Assembly (NCBI GenBank): GCA_963760125.1
Contig: CAVXBV010000011.1
Location: 124,001-188,000 of the forward strand
Direction: 5' to 3'
Source of the DNA: RYN-111 sp963760125
GTDB taxonomy: Bacteria > Actinomycetota > Actinomycetes > Mycobacteriales > SCTD01
DNA: 64,000 nucleotides
The notes below the pieces were generated by a model that was given only the letters and a program-made list of their open reading frames with translations, had not been told where the DNA came from and did no database searches. A program made the translations under genes and the position numbers. Positions within the stretch are counted from its first letter, which is position 1; every line of letters starts with the position of its first letter. Positions 31,000 through 39,569 of the stretch are shown piece after piece.

Positions 31000-31005
31000 T
31001 AGCGT
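31000..31005 (+). promoter_or_regulatory. -10 element (TAGCGT) of a probable leaderless DUF881 transcript
   Basis: TAGCGT fits the actinobacterial TANNNT -10 and ends 6 nt before the GTG start, the spacing of a leaderless mRNA. The DUF881 gene has no Shine-Dalgarno, which agrees. Confidence 0.5.
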
Positions 31006-31011
31006 AACGGT

Positions 31012-31770
31012 GTGGACGGTCGGGAAGCGGGGACGCGGGGCGCGAAGCGGAGCCCCGCCTGGCGCGCCCTGGTTCCGATCACCGCGCTCGCGGCCGGGTT
31101 GCTGTTCGCCACCAGCGCCGCGACGGCGCGCGGGACGGACCTTCGCGGGGGCCGGTTCTCCCAGGTGACCGAGCTGATCGACGCGACAGCGGACGACGTG
31201 GAGCGCCACGAGCAGCGAGCCGCCTCCCTGCGGGCGGACATCGCTCGGTCGCAGAGCGACGCCGCCGCGGGGTCCACGACGGTGGCACGCGAGACGGAGC
31301 AGGCGGACGCGCTGCGCGGTCCCGCGGGCCTCGAGGCCGTGACCGGCCCAGGGATCACCGTCTCCCTCGACGACGCCCCCCGCCGCGATCCGGGTGCGGC
31401 GCCGGCAAGCACCAACCCGGACGACCTGGTCGTTCACCAGCAGGACGTCCAGTCGACGGTGAACGCCCTGTGGGCGGGCGGTGCCGAGGCGATGACCCTC
31501 ATGGGCGAGCGGGTGATCTCCACGACAGCGATCCGCTGTGTCGGCAACACGCTGCTCATCGCCGGACGCCTGGTCGGTCCGCCGTTCATCATCCGGGCGA
31601 TTGGCGACACCGACGGCATGCAGCGAGCGCTCGACGTCGAACCCGGCGTGGCGTTGTTCCAGCAGTACGTCGATCGTTTCGGTCTCGGCTTCGAGGTCAG
31701 CACTCAGCGGACGCAACGGATGCCGGCGTACGACGGTGCGCTCGTCCTGCCCCACGTCGAGCGGTCATGA
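31012..31770 (+). CDS. DUF881 family membrane-anchored protein
   Basis: 252 aa with one N-terminal transmembrane helix (LVPITALAAGLLFATSAATA). An extracellular coiled coil follows (around residues 55-100), then the DUF881 domain: GPGITVSLDDAP, NPDDLVVHQQDVQSTVNALWAGGAEAM with the LWxAGAEA-type core, and PPFIIRAIGD. Homologues lie beside crgA and division genes in actinobacteria and firmicutes; function is not established. The class E sortase often found next in this cluster is not present here. Confidence 0.88.
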   Translation: MDGREAGTRGAKRSPAWRALVPITALAAGLLFATSAATARGTDLRGGRFSQVTELIDATADDVERHEQRAASLRADIARSQSDAAAGSTTVARETEQADALRGPAGLEAVTGPGITVSLDDAPRRDPGAAPASTNPDDLVVHQQDVQSTVNALWAGGAEAMTLMGERVISTTAIRCVGNTLLIAGRLVGPPFIIRAIGDTDGMQRALDVEPGVALFQQYVDRFGLGFEVSTQRTQRMPAYDGALVLPHVERS

Positions 31771-31851
31771 CCAGCGGGTGAGCCGCTGCTCCTGCTCAGA
31801 CGCCACAGTGGACCGGGTTCGCCCCGTGAACGGCGGGCCAGCGGATCGTCA

Positions 31852-31881
31852 CTGACGGTGATGGGCGGTTCGTGGCACAAT
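31852..31881 (+). promoter_or_regulatory. Candidate sigma-70-type promoter for the acyl-CoA ligase gene
   Basis: CTGACG (31852-31857) and CACAAT (31876-31881) are separated by 18 bp, each close to the -35 and -10 consensus. It lies 85 bp before the GTG at 31967. Confidence 0.4.
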
Positions 31882-31966
31882 CTCCCCCTCGCAGGCCCTT
31901 CCGTGCTTGCAGCCCCCGTGCTCGTTCGACCCACGCGTGTGTGCGCGTGCAGTGAGAGGCGTTGTT

Positions 31967-32095
31967 GTGCCCAGCCCCGCCAGCCCCACCCCCCGGTCCA
32001 CCGCCACCCGAGCCCCCGCGAAGAAGGCTTCCGCGACGAAGGCGCCGGTGACCAAGGCTCCCGCGACGCAGGCTCCCGCGAAGAAGGCCCGGTGA
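31967..32095 (+). other. Lys/Ala/Pro-rich leader frame, probable N-terminal tail of the acyl-CoA ligase in another frame
   Basis: 42 codons from GTG 31967 (AGAGG 7 nt upstream) encode a Lys/Ala/Pro/Thr-rich sequence with PAKKA and APVTKAPA units, ending at TGA 32093-32095. The ligase frame continues with the same composition. An internal comparison supports a lost base: GCGCCGGTGACCAAG at 32042-32056 corresponds to GC-CCGGTGACCAAG at 32087-32100. Restoring one base would fuse this tail to the ligase (about 768 aa in all). The alternative is two coupled cistrons with a GTGA overlap. Confidence 0.55.
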
Positions 32096-34272
32096 CCAAG
32101 GCGCCTGCGAAGAAGGCGCCGACGAAGAAGACCCCCGCGAAGGCCACGCCGCCCGCGAGCAAGGGGACGTCGAAGGCTGCCGGCCCCGCGACGGTGAAGG
32201 GACCGGTCAGCTACGAGGCCCGGCCCTGGGTGGCCAGCTACCCCAAGGGCGTGCCGGCGTCGTACGACTTCCCGAACTACCCGTTGACGCGCCTGCTGGA
32301 CGACGCGACCTCGTCGTACCCGGACCACACGGCTCTGGTGTTCCTCGGGGCCAAGACGACGTACAAGCAGCTCAAGGCGCAGGTCGACGCGTTCGCCGGT
32401 GCCCTCGCCGGACTGGGTGTCACCCAGGGCGACCGGGTCGCGCTGGTGCTGCCGAACTGCCCGCAGAACGTCATCGCGTTCTTCGCGACCTTGCGCCTCG
32501 GCGCGGTCGTCGTCGAGCACAACCCGCTGTACACCGAGACCGAGCTGCGCCACCAGCTCGCCGACTGCGGGGCGAAGGTCGTCGTCTGCCTCGACCGCGT
32601 CTACGCCAACGTCGCCAAGGTCGCCAAGGACACCTCCGTCGAGCACGTCGTGACGACCTCCCTCGTGGACTTCCTGCCCAAGCGCGCGCAGCTGCAGCTG
32701 CGCCTCCCGGTGGCGAAGGCCCGCGCGCAGCGCGCGAGGTTGTCCGCCGAGCTGCCGAAGTCGGCGGCCGTCAAGGACTTCTCGGCGCTGCTCAAGGCCG
32801 CGGCGCCGCAGTCGCGGCAGGCCGCGGTCAGCAGCGACGACCTCGCCCTGCTGCAGTACACCGGTGGCACGACCGGTCTCAGCAAGGGCGCGATGCTCAG
32901 CCACCGCAACCTGTTGAGCAACGCCTACATGAACCGCCTGTGGGACACCGAGGCGAAGGCCGGCAAGGAGGTCACCCTCGCGGTCCTTCCGCTGTTCCAC
33001 GCCTACGGCCTCACGGTGGCGATGACCAACACGATCCTGCTCGGCGGGACCCTCGTCCTCCTGCCGCAGTTCGACCTCGACCTGGTGTTCGCCGCCATTG
33101 ACGAGCACAAGCCCACCCTGTTCCCCGGGGTTCCCCCGATCTACAAGGCGTTGGCCGACAGCCCCAAGGCCAAGAGCCACGACCTCAAGAGCATCCGCCT
33201 CTGCGTCTCCGGGGCGATGAAGCTGCCCGTCGAGGTGGCGGAGCAGTTCACGCGGCTCACCGGCGCGACCCTCATCGAGGGGTACGGCCTGACCGAGACC
33301 TCGCCGTCGACGCACGCCAACCCGGTCACCGGCGGCAAGGCCGGCAGCATCGGTCTGCCGCTGCCCGGCACCGACTGCAAGATCGTCGACCAGGACGACT
33401 CCTCGAAGCTCGTCGCGGTCGGTCAGCCCGGAGAGCTCGCCATCGCGGGGCCGCAGGTGTTCAGTGGCTACTGGGGTCGTGCGGACCAGGACGGCGTGTT
33501 CACCTCGGACGGCTACGTGCTGACCGGTGACGTCGCGGTCATGGACGACGAGGGGTACTTCACCATCGTCGACCGCAAGAAGGAGCTCATCATCGCGGGC
33601 GGGTTCAACATCTACCCGTCGGAGGTCGAGGAGGTCCTGTTCAGCCTCGACGGCGTCGCGGACGCCGTCGTCGTGGGCGTCCCCGACAAGTACCGGGGCG
33701 AGACCGTCAAGGCGTACGTCGTGAAGGCCCCTGGTGCGTCCCTGACCGAAGATGCCGTGGTGGCGCACTGCGCGGCGTCGCTGACCGCGTACAAGGTCCC
33801 GAAGCTGGTGGAGTTCCGCGACGAGCTGCCGCGCACCGCCGTGGGCAAGGTGCTGCGCCGGGTGCTCGTCGAGGAGGAGCGGGCCAAGTCCGAGGGCGCC
33901 ACGGCGGCTCCCGGATCCGTGCCGCCGGCCGCACCGAAGGCTCGCGCCAAGGCTGCCGGGTCGGTGTCGAAGGCGCAGGAGGCGGACGTCCCCGCTGAGG
34001 GCGCTGCGGAGATCCAGGCCGCGTCCGGGGCCACCCCGAGCAAGGGCGCACCCGCCCCCGCAGCCCGTGCGCGCGCGAAGGCCACGTCGGCGAAGGCTCC
34101 CGCAAAGAAGGCCGCTCCGAAGACCCCCGCCAAGAAGGCGGCTGCCAAGACGGCTGCGGCGAAGGCCCCTGCCAAGAAGGCCCCTGCCAAGACCGCTGCG
34201 GCGAAGGCCCCTGCCAAGAAGGCGGCTGCCAAGAAGGCTCCCGCCAAGAAGGCTCCGGCGAAGCGCGCCTGA
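32092..34272 (+). CDS. Long-chain acyl-CoA synthetase with histone-H1-like tails
   Basis: 726 aa from GTG 32092. An AMP-forming adenylation enzyme covers about residues 40-600: P-loop YTGGTTGLSKGAMLSH, GYGLTETSP, and LTGDVAVMDDEGYFTIVDR with KELIIAGGFNIYP, plus the catalytic lysine region PRTAVGKVLRRVL. It activates fatty acids to acyl-CoA. Both ends are unusual: PAKKAPTKKTPAK repeats at the start and a tail of about 130 residues made of AKAPAKKA units. These tails resemble histone H1 and mycobacterial HupB and could bind nucleic acid, phospholipid or the cell wall. The gene may extend upstream (see 31967). Confidence 0.9.
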   Translation: MTKAPAKKAPTKKTPAKATPPASKGTSKAAGPATVKGPVSYEARPWVASYPKGVPASYDFPNYPLTRLLDDATSSYPDHTALVFLGAKTTYKQLKAQVDAFAGALAGLGVTQGDRVALVLPNCPQNVIAFFATLRLGAVVVEHNPLYTETELRHQLADCGAKVVVCLDRVYANVAKVAKDTSVEHVVTTSLVDFLPKRAQLQLRLPVAKARAQRARLSAELPKSAAVKDFSALLKAAAPQSRQAAVSSDDLALLQYTGGTTGLSKGAMLSHRNLLSNAYMNRLWDTEAKAGKEVTLAVLPLFHAYGLTVAMTNTILLGGTLVLLPQFDLDLVFAAIDEHKPTLFPGVPPIYKALADSPKAKSHDLKSIRLCVSGAMKLPVEVAEQFTRLTGATLIEGYGLTETSPSTHANPVTGGKAGSIGLPLPGTDCKIVDQDDSSKLVAVGQPGELAIAGPQVFSGYWGRADQDGVFTSDGYVLTGDVAVMDDEGYFTIVDRKKELIIAGGFNIYPSEVEEVLFSLDGVADAVVVGVPDKYRGETVKAYVVKAPGASLTEDAVVAHCAASLTAYKVPKLVEFRDELPRTAVGKVLRRVLVEEERAKSEGATAAPGSVPPAAPKARAKAAGSVSKAQEADVPAEGAAEIQAASGATPSKGAPAPAARARAKATSAKAPAKKAAPKTPAKKAAAKTAAAKAPAKKAPAKTAAAKAPAKKAAAKKAPAKKAPAKRA

Positions 34273-34321
34273 CCGGTCGCCTCTGCGCGGAAGCGCCCAC
34301 GCGGGCCGGTGCTGCGCGCCG

Positions 34322-34327
34322 TACCGT
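34322..34327 (+). promoter_or_regulatory. -10 element (TACCGT) of a probable leaderless pabA transcript
   Basis: TACCGT (TANNNT) ends 6 nt before the GTG start of pabA. Spacing and lack of a Shine-Dalgarno match the DUF881 promoter. Confidence 0.5.
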
Positions 34328-34333
34328 AGGGGC

Positions 34334-34979
34334 GTGACCCGCGTCCTCGTCGTCGACAACTACGACAGCTTCGTCTTCAACCTGGTGCAGTACCTCGGCC
34401 AGCTCGGCGCGCAGACCGTCGTCCGGCGCAACGACGAGGTCACGGCGAAGGACGTCGACGGGTACGACGGGGTCCTGCTCAGTCCCGGACCGGGCACCCC
34501 GGAGAACGCCGGCATGAGCATCGAGCTGGTCGGTGTCTGCGAGGACAAGGGCGTGCCCCTGCTCGGTGTCTGCCTGGGCCACCAGGCGATCGCCGTCGCC
34601 CACGGCGCCACGGTGAGCACGCGCTCCGGAGCTGCTGCACGGCAAGACGAGCGAGGTGCTGCACCAGCACGCCGGCGTCCTGCACGACCTGCCGTCACCG
34701 TTCACGGCGACGCGCTACCACTCGCTCGCGGTCGAGGAGAGCACGCTGCCCTCCGAGCTCGCCGTCACCGGCCGGACCGAGGGTGGGGTCGTCATGGCCC
34801 TCCGCCACCGCGACAAGCCGATCGAGGGCGTGCAGTTCCACCCCGAGTCGGTCCTCACGCAGGGCGGGCACCTGCTGCTCGCCGCGTGGCTGCGCCAGTG
34901 CGGTGATCAGCAGGCCGTCGGCCTGGCGCCCGCGCTGTCCGAGCGCGTCGAGGCGCTCCGCCTCGCCGCCTTCGCCTGA
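34334..34979 (+). CDS. pabA: Aminodeoxychorismate/anthranilate synthase component II, with an apparent frameshift near 34619
   Basis: Glutamine amidotransferase subunit that supplies ammonia for p-aminobenzoate or anthranilate synthesis. VLVVDNYDSFVFNLVQYLGQ opens it. LLGVCLGHQAIAVAHGA holds the catalytic Cys, and VQFHPESVLTQGG the His and Glu of the triad. The first frame breaks after HGATVS; removing the A at 34619 gives VSRAPELLHGKTSEV, the expected family sequence, and the second frame then runs to 34979. The corrected length is 214 aa. GTG start 34334. The stretch before pknB is the common actinobacterial position for pabA/trpG; which pathway it serves is open. Confidence 0.88.
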
Positions 34980-35002
34980 CGCCGGCCAGGCGGGTCAGGC
35001 GG

Positions 35003-36697
35003 TCAGGGGGTCGGGGCAGCCGACGGGCTGGTGGTCGGACCCGGGGTCCCCGTCGGCGTCGGAGCGGGCGTCGGCCCGGGAACCGGTTCCTGCACCACCT
35101 GGATCACGACGTCCGACCCCTGCGGAAGCACGCCGGAGCTGGGGGACTGGTCCAGGACGGTCCCGGGCGCGACACCGGGGGCCAGGCTCGCCTCGACGTA
35201 CTGGATGCCGATCCCGAAGCTGGCGGCGTCCAGTGTGCCGATTGCTGTCTCCTGGGTCAGGCCTCGCACGTCCGGCACGGCGACGTTGCCGGAGGCGACG
35301 ATCAGCGTGACCTCGCTGCCGACCGCCAGGACCGTACCGGGCGCGGGAGACACGTTCATCACCTGGCCTGCGGGGGCGAGCACGTCGCGGGTCTGCACCA
35401 CCGGCGTGAGCTTCACCAGCGCGAGGTCGGCCTCCATGGCCGCCTGCTGCTGCCCGATGCCGAACGGCACCTGTCCGCGCTCGATGCCTTGCGAGATCGT
35501 GAGGTCGACGTTGCCGTTCCGGCGCACCAGGAAGTTCGCGTCCGGGCTCTGCGCGATCACCGAACCGACGGGCTTCGGGCTGTACTCCGCGGTGACCTTC
35601 TCCACCCGCAGGCCGAACGTCGCGAGCTGGCTGATCGCCTGCGCCTGCGTGAGGCCGAGGACGGGCGGCGGCTTGATGAGGTTGCTGTCGTTGGACAGCA
35701 GCGCCCGCACGACCAGCAGGGAGGAGACCAGACCGATCAGGGCGATGATCGCGAACACCGCGTAGACGACGCGGGCCCGCCGGACCGGGTCCGCAGCCGC
35801 TGCGAGGGGCGCCACGGCGACGCGCTCGTCGGCGGTCAGGACAGGGGTCGCCCGGACGGGAGCCCCCGCGGCGGCACGCAGGAGGTCCTCGCGCATCTGC
35901 TCGGCCGACTGGTAGCGGTTGGCGGGGTTCTTGGCCATCGCCTTGAGCACGACCGCGTCGAGGTTCGCGGCCTCCACGGCCGGGAGCGTGGGGTCGAACT
36001 CCGACGGAGGCACCGGGTCCTCGCGCACGTGCTGGTAGGCGACGGCGACCGCCGAGTCGCCGACGAACGGCGGCGCGCCGGTGACGAGCTCGTAGAGCAG
36101 GCAGCCGGTGGAGTAGAGGTCGGAGCGCCCGTCGACGTGCTCTCCGCGAGCTTGCTCCGGAGACAGGTAGGCGGCGGTCCCGATGACCGCCTGGGTCGTG
36201 GTCATCGTCGACTCGTTGCCGGCGGCGGCCTGCGCGATGCCGAAGTCCATGACCTTCACCTCGCCGCGCGAGGTGAGCATGATGTTGGCGGGCTTGATGT
36301 CGCGGTGCACCATGCCGCCGGCGTGCGCGGCGTCGAGCGCGGAGCAGACGTCGGCCGTCACCTCCATCGCGCGCTGCGGCAGCAACCGACCCTCGGTGGT
36401 GAGGATCTCGCGCAGGGTCCGGCCGTCGACGTACTCCATGACGATCCACGGGACACCGCGCTCGTCCTCCCCGGTGTCGTAGACGCCGACGATCGTGGGG
36501 GCGTCGAGCGAGGCCGCGGCCTGGGCCTCCCGACGGAAGCGGGCCTGGAAGGAGGGGTCCCGGGCCAGGTCCTCGCGCAGCTCCTTGATCGCCACGTCGC
36601 GCCCCAAGCGCACGTCGCGGCCGCGCCGCACCTCCGCCATGCCGCCCCGACCGATCACCGGCCCGCTCTCGTAGCGTCCACCCACCAGGGTGCTCAC
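35003..36697 (-). CDS. pknB: Serine/threonine protein kinase PknB with PASTA domains
   Basis: 564 aa. The kinase domain (residues 8-270) has the glycine loop IGRGGMAEV, Lys38 in VAIKE, HRDIKPAN (Asp133, Asn138), DFG at 151-153, and an activation loop rich in Thr (NESTMTTTQAVIGT) for autophosphorylation. One transmembrane helix (about 328-350) is followed by three extracellular PASTA units that sense muropeptides or lipid II, and a Pro/Thr tail. The GTG at 36697 overlaps the pbpA stop by 4 nt. Last gene of the operon; no pknA is seen. It regulates cell-wall synthesis together with the neighbouring phosphatase and FHA proteins. Confidence 0.95.
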   Translation of the reverse strand: MSTLVGGRYESGPVIGRGGMAEVRRGRDVRLGRDVAIKELREDLARDPSFQARFRREAQAAASLDAPTIVGVYDTGEDERGVPWIVMEYVDGRTLREILTTEGRLLPQRAMEVTADVCSALDAAHAGGMVHRDIKPANIMLTSRGEVKVMDFGIAQAAAGNESTMTTTQAVIGTAAYLSPEQARGEHVDGRSDLYSTGCLLYELVTGAPPFVGDSAVAVAYQHVREDPVPPSEFDPTLPAVEAANLDAVVLKAMAKNPANRYQSAEQMREDLLRAAAGAPVRATPVLTADERVAVAPLAAAADPVRRARVVYAVFAIIALIGLVSSLLVVRALLSNDSNLIKPPPVLGLTQAQAISQLATFGLRVEKVTAEYSPKPVGSVIAQSPDANFLVRRNGNVDLTISQGIERGQVPFGIGQQQAAMEADLALVKLTPVVQTRDVLAPAGQVMNVSPAPGTVLAVGSEVTLIVASGNVAVPDVRGLTQETAIGTLDAASFGIGIQYVEASLAPGVAPGTVLDQSPSSGVLPQGSDVVIQVVQEPVPGPTPAPTPTGTPGPTTSPSAAPTP

Positions 36698-38166
36698 CGC
36701 CCGAGCACCGCCCGCATGACCGCCGCGGCCAGCGGTGCAGCGATCGTCCCGCCGGTCGCCGAGGGGCCCAGACCGCTCGCCCTGTCGAGGAACACGCAGA
36801 TCGCGACCTTCGGGTCGTCGGCAGGGGCGAAGCCGACGAACCACGCGTGGGGATCGGCGCCCGCTGCCCCTTGCGCGGTCCCGGTCTTGCCGGCGACCCG
36901 GACGCCGGCGATCGCCGCACGGGTGCCGGTTCCGCGGGAGACCACGCCCTCCATCATCGCCGTGAGCTGGGCGGCCACCGCCGGTGAGACCGCGCGAGAC
37001 AGGACCGAGGGACTCGTCCGGTCGAGCTGCTTGAGGTCCGGACCCTGCACCTGGTCGACCAGGTAGGGAGTCATCACCTCGCCGCGGTTGGCGATGCCCG
37101 CCGCGACCATCGCCATCTCCAGCGGACTGGCCTGCACGTTGTACTGACCGATGGCGGACTGCGCGAGGAACGGGTCCGCGAGGTCGGTGTCGTCGCCGAG
37201 GACACGGCTGTCGGCGACCGGCTGCGGCAGGCGCAGGTCGTTGCTCCCGAAGCCGAACGCGTTGGCCTGCTTCACCAGGTCGTCCTGCCCGACCTGGATG
37301 CCGAGCGCCCCGAACGCGGTGTTGCAGGACGTGGCAAGGGCGGCCGCGAGGGTCTGCTTGCCGCCCGCGGCGCAGGTCTCGCCGGCGAAGTTCCGCAGCG
37401 GCTTGCCGTTGCGGAAGGTGAGCACGGTCGGTGCGGGGATCAGCGTCTCCGGCTGCGCGACACCGTTGCTGAGCGCTGCCGCTGCCGTGATGAGCTTGAA
37501 CGTCGACCCCGGCGCGTAGGTGCGCTCGACCGCGCGGTTGGCCAGGGGGGACAGGTCCAGACCGAGCAAGCGCTGGTACTCGTCACGGATCGTCTTGGGG
37601 TCGTGGGAGCTCAGCACCGTCGGGTCGTAGGACGGCCTCGTGGCCATGGCGAGGACCGCGCCGGTCGAGGGGTCGAGCGCCACGATCGCCCCGACCTTGC
37701 CGGCGAGCGCGTCGTACGCCGCCTGCTGGGCGGCACGGTTGATGGTGAGCAGCACCGAGCCGCCGCTGATCTTGCGCCCGGTGATGTAGTCGGACAGCCG
37801 ACGCACGAAGAGCCGGTCGTCGTCGCCGGACAGGACCGGGTCCTGCAGCTTCTCGACGCCGCTGAAGCCGTAGACGAGGGAGGCGAACCCGGTGATCGGC
37901 GCGTACGACGGCCCGCCGGGGTACGTACGGAGGTACTTCAGCGTGCCGTCGGTGGCCCGGGACACGGCAACGGCCTGCCGGTCCTTTCCGGCCCCGACGA
38001 CGATCGGACCGCGCTCGCGGTCGTAGGTCCGCAGCAGCACCCGGCGGTTGCGCGGGTCGTCGCGGTACTCCTTGGCCTTGATGACCTGCACCCAGTTGGC
38101 TTGCACCAGCAGGAGGGCGAACAGAGCCAGGCACGCGGCCGCCACGCGCCGCAGGGGGCGGTTCAT
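36694..38166 (-). CDS. pbpA: Class B penicillin-binding protein PbpA (transpeptidase)
   Basis: 490 aa with an N-terminal signal anchor (LAACLALFALLLVQANW-like helix, residues 8-26) and an extracytoplasmic transpeptidase. The active site is Ser221-x-x-Lys224 in APGSTFK, SCN at 280-282, and KTGTAQ at 427-432. The start of the mature part (NRRVLLRTYDRERGPI) is typical of actinobacterial PbpA. It cross-links peptidoglycan with RodA as glycosyltransferase partner. ATG 38166 overlaps the rodA stop. Confidence 0.95.
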   Translation of the reverse strand: MNRPLRRVAAACLALFALLLVQANWVQVIKAKEYRDDPRNRRVLLRTYDRERGPIVVGAGKDRQAVAVSRATDGTLKYLRTYPGGPSYAPITGFASLVYGFSGVEKLQDPVLSGDDDRLFVRRLSDYITGRKISGGSVLLTINRAAQQAAYDALAGKVGAIVALDPSTGAVLAMATRPSYDPTVLSSHDPKTIRDEYQRLLGLDLSPLANRAVERTYAPGSTFKLITAAAALSNGVAQPETLIPAPTVLTFRNGKPLRNFAGETCAAGGKQTLAAALATSCNTAFGALGIQVGQDDLVKQANAFGFGSNDLRLPQPVADSRVLGDDTDLADPFLAQSAIGQYNVQASPLEMAMVAAGIANRGEVMTPYLVDQVQGPDLKQLDRTSPSVLSRAVSPAVAAQLTAMMEGVVSRGTGTRAAIAGVRVAGKTGTAQGAAGADPHAWFVGFAPADDPKVAICVFLDRASGLGPSATGGTIAAPLAAAVMRAVLGR

Positions 38167-39569
38167 CGGCGGACCACCGTGGTCATCGCCTCGGCGAGCG
38201 ACGCGCGCGCAGCGGCCGGGCTGACCGGGGCAGGGGCCGGACGGCGCGCGGCGTCGCTGATGCGCAGAAGGATCGCGACCAGCAGGTAGTTGCTGACGAT
38301 CGAGGACCCGCCGTAGGACAACCAGGGGAGCGTGACGCCGGTCAGGGGGATGAGCCCGGTGACCCCGCCGGCGATGACGAACACCTGCAGCGCCAGGGAG
38401 AACGAAAGCCCTCCGGCCAACAGCTTGCCGAACGAGTCGCGGCAGGTCACGGCGGTGCGCAGCCCACGGGCGACGATCAGACCGAACAGCACCAGCACGG
38501 CCATCACGCCGGCCAAGCCCAGCTCTTCCCCGAGGGCAGCGAGGATGAAGTCGGTCTTGGCGAACGGCACGGTGTTGGGGGAGCCCTCGCCCAGGCCGGT
38601 GCCGAGGATCCCGCCCGTGCCCATGCCGAACAGTCCCTGGACGAGCTGGTAGCCGCTGCCGCTCGCGTCGGCGAACGGGTGCAGCCAGGTGTCGACCCGG
38701 CGGGCCACATGACCGAACAACGCGTAGGACAGCAGGCTCGAGGCGCCGAACAGCCCGACACCGATGAGCAGCCACGACGTCCGTTCGGTCGCGACGTACA
38801 ACATCACGACGAAGATCCCGAAGAACAGCAGGCTCGAGCCGAGGTCCTTCTCGCGCACGAGCACCGCGATGCTCGCCGCCCAGGCGAGCAGCACCGGACC
38901 GAGGTCGCGGGCGCGCGGGAGGTCCAGGCCGAGCACGCGACGGCTGGCCAGCGAGAGCACGTCGCGCTTGGACACCAGGTAGCCGGCGAAGAAGACCATC
39001 AACAAGATCTTCGCGAGCTCGCTCGGCTGGATGGTGAGCGGTCCGAGCCGGATCCACAGCCGTGCGCCGTTGATGGTCTTGCCGATGCCGGGGATGGCCG
39101 GGAGCAGCAGCAGCACCAGGCCGGCGGCGGCGGCGGTGTAGGTGTAGCGGGCCAGGCGGGTGTGGTCGCGGATGACGAACAGCACCGCGGCGAACCCCAG
39201 GATCCCGACGGTGGTCCACACCATCTGCTGCGGCGCGTCGGCACTGGGCAGTGCCTTGCCCGCTTGTCGCGCCGCCACCTGCTGCGCGAGGTCCAGTCGC
39301 CGGATGAGCACCAGGCCCAGACCGTTCAGCAGCGCCACGCAGGGGAGGATCAGCGGATCCGCGTACGGCGCGAACCGGCGGACCGCGAGGTGGGCGCTCA
39401 GGTACAGGACACCGAGGCCGGCGGCATAGGTGAGCGCGGAGAGGGGCACCGCGCCGGTCTGCGCCAGGGAGACCGAGCTGTTGGCCAGCGCAGCGAGAAG
39501 GGTCGCGAGCAGCAGCAGGCCGAGCTCGGTGCTCCGCCTCGTCCCCCGGCCCAGCCCCGGAGCGATCAC
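38163..39569 (-). CDS. rodA: SEDS peptidoglycan glycosyltransferase RodA/FtsW
   Basis: 468 aa with about 12 transmembrane helices. SEDS signatures include GARLWIRLGPLTIQPSELAKI, VREKDLGSSLLFFGIF with the catalytic Asp region, QLVQGLFGMGTGG-like and TDFILAALGEELG, and WLSYGGSSIVSNYLL. It polymerises lipid II for elongation. The start is GTG 39569, overlapping the pstP stop. Its pairing with pbpA marks it as RodA rather than the divisome FtsW. Confidence 0.95.
   Translation of the reverse strand: MIAPGLGRGTRRSTELGLLLLATLLAALANSSVSLAQTGAVPLSALTYAAGLGVLYLSAHLAVRRFAPYADPLILPCVALLNGLGLVLIRRLDLAQQVAARQAGKALPSADAPQQMVWTTVGILGFAAVLFVIRDHTRLARYTYTAAAAGLVLLLLPAIPGIGKTINGARLWIRLGPLTIQPSELAKILLMVFFAGYLVSKRDVLSLASRRVLGLDLPRARDLGPVLLAWAASIAVLVREKDLGSSLLFFGIFVVMLYVATERTSWLLIGVGLFGASSLLSYALFGHVARRVDTWLHPFADASGSGYQLVQGLFGMGTGGILGTGLGEGSPNTVPFAKTDFILAALGEELGLAGVMAVLVLFGLIVARGLRTAVTCRDSFGKLLAGGLSFSLALQVFVIAGGVTGLIPLTGVTLPWLSYGGSSIVSNYLLVAILLRISDAARRPAPAPVSPAAARASLAEAMTTVVRR

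Noticed and set aside
31858..32091. In-frame upstream extension of the ligase from ATG 31858
   Set aside because: The extension is Arg/Pro/His-rich nonsense and would include the promoter; the Lys/Ala/Pro tail lies in another frame.
31849..34359. 836-codon minus-strand frame over the acyl-CoA ligase
   Set aside because: Composition follows the repeat tails and codon bias of the sense gene; no family features.
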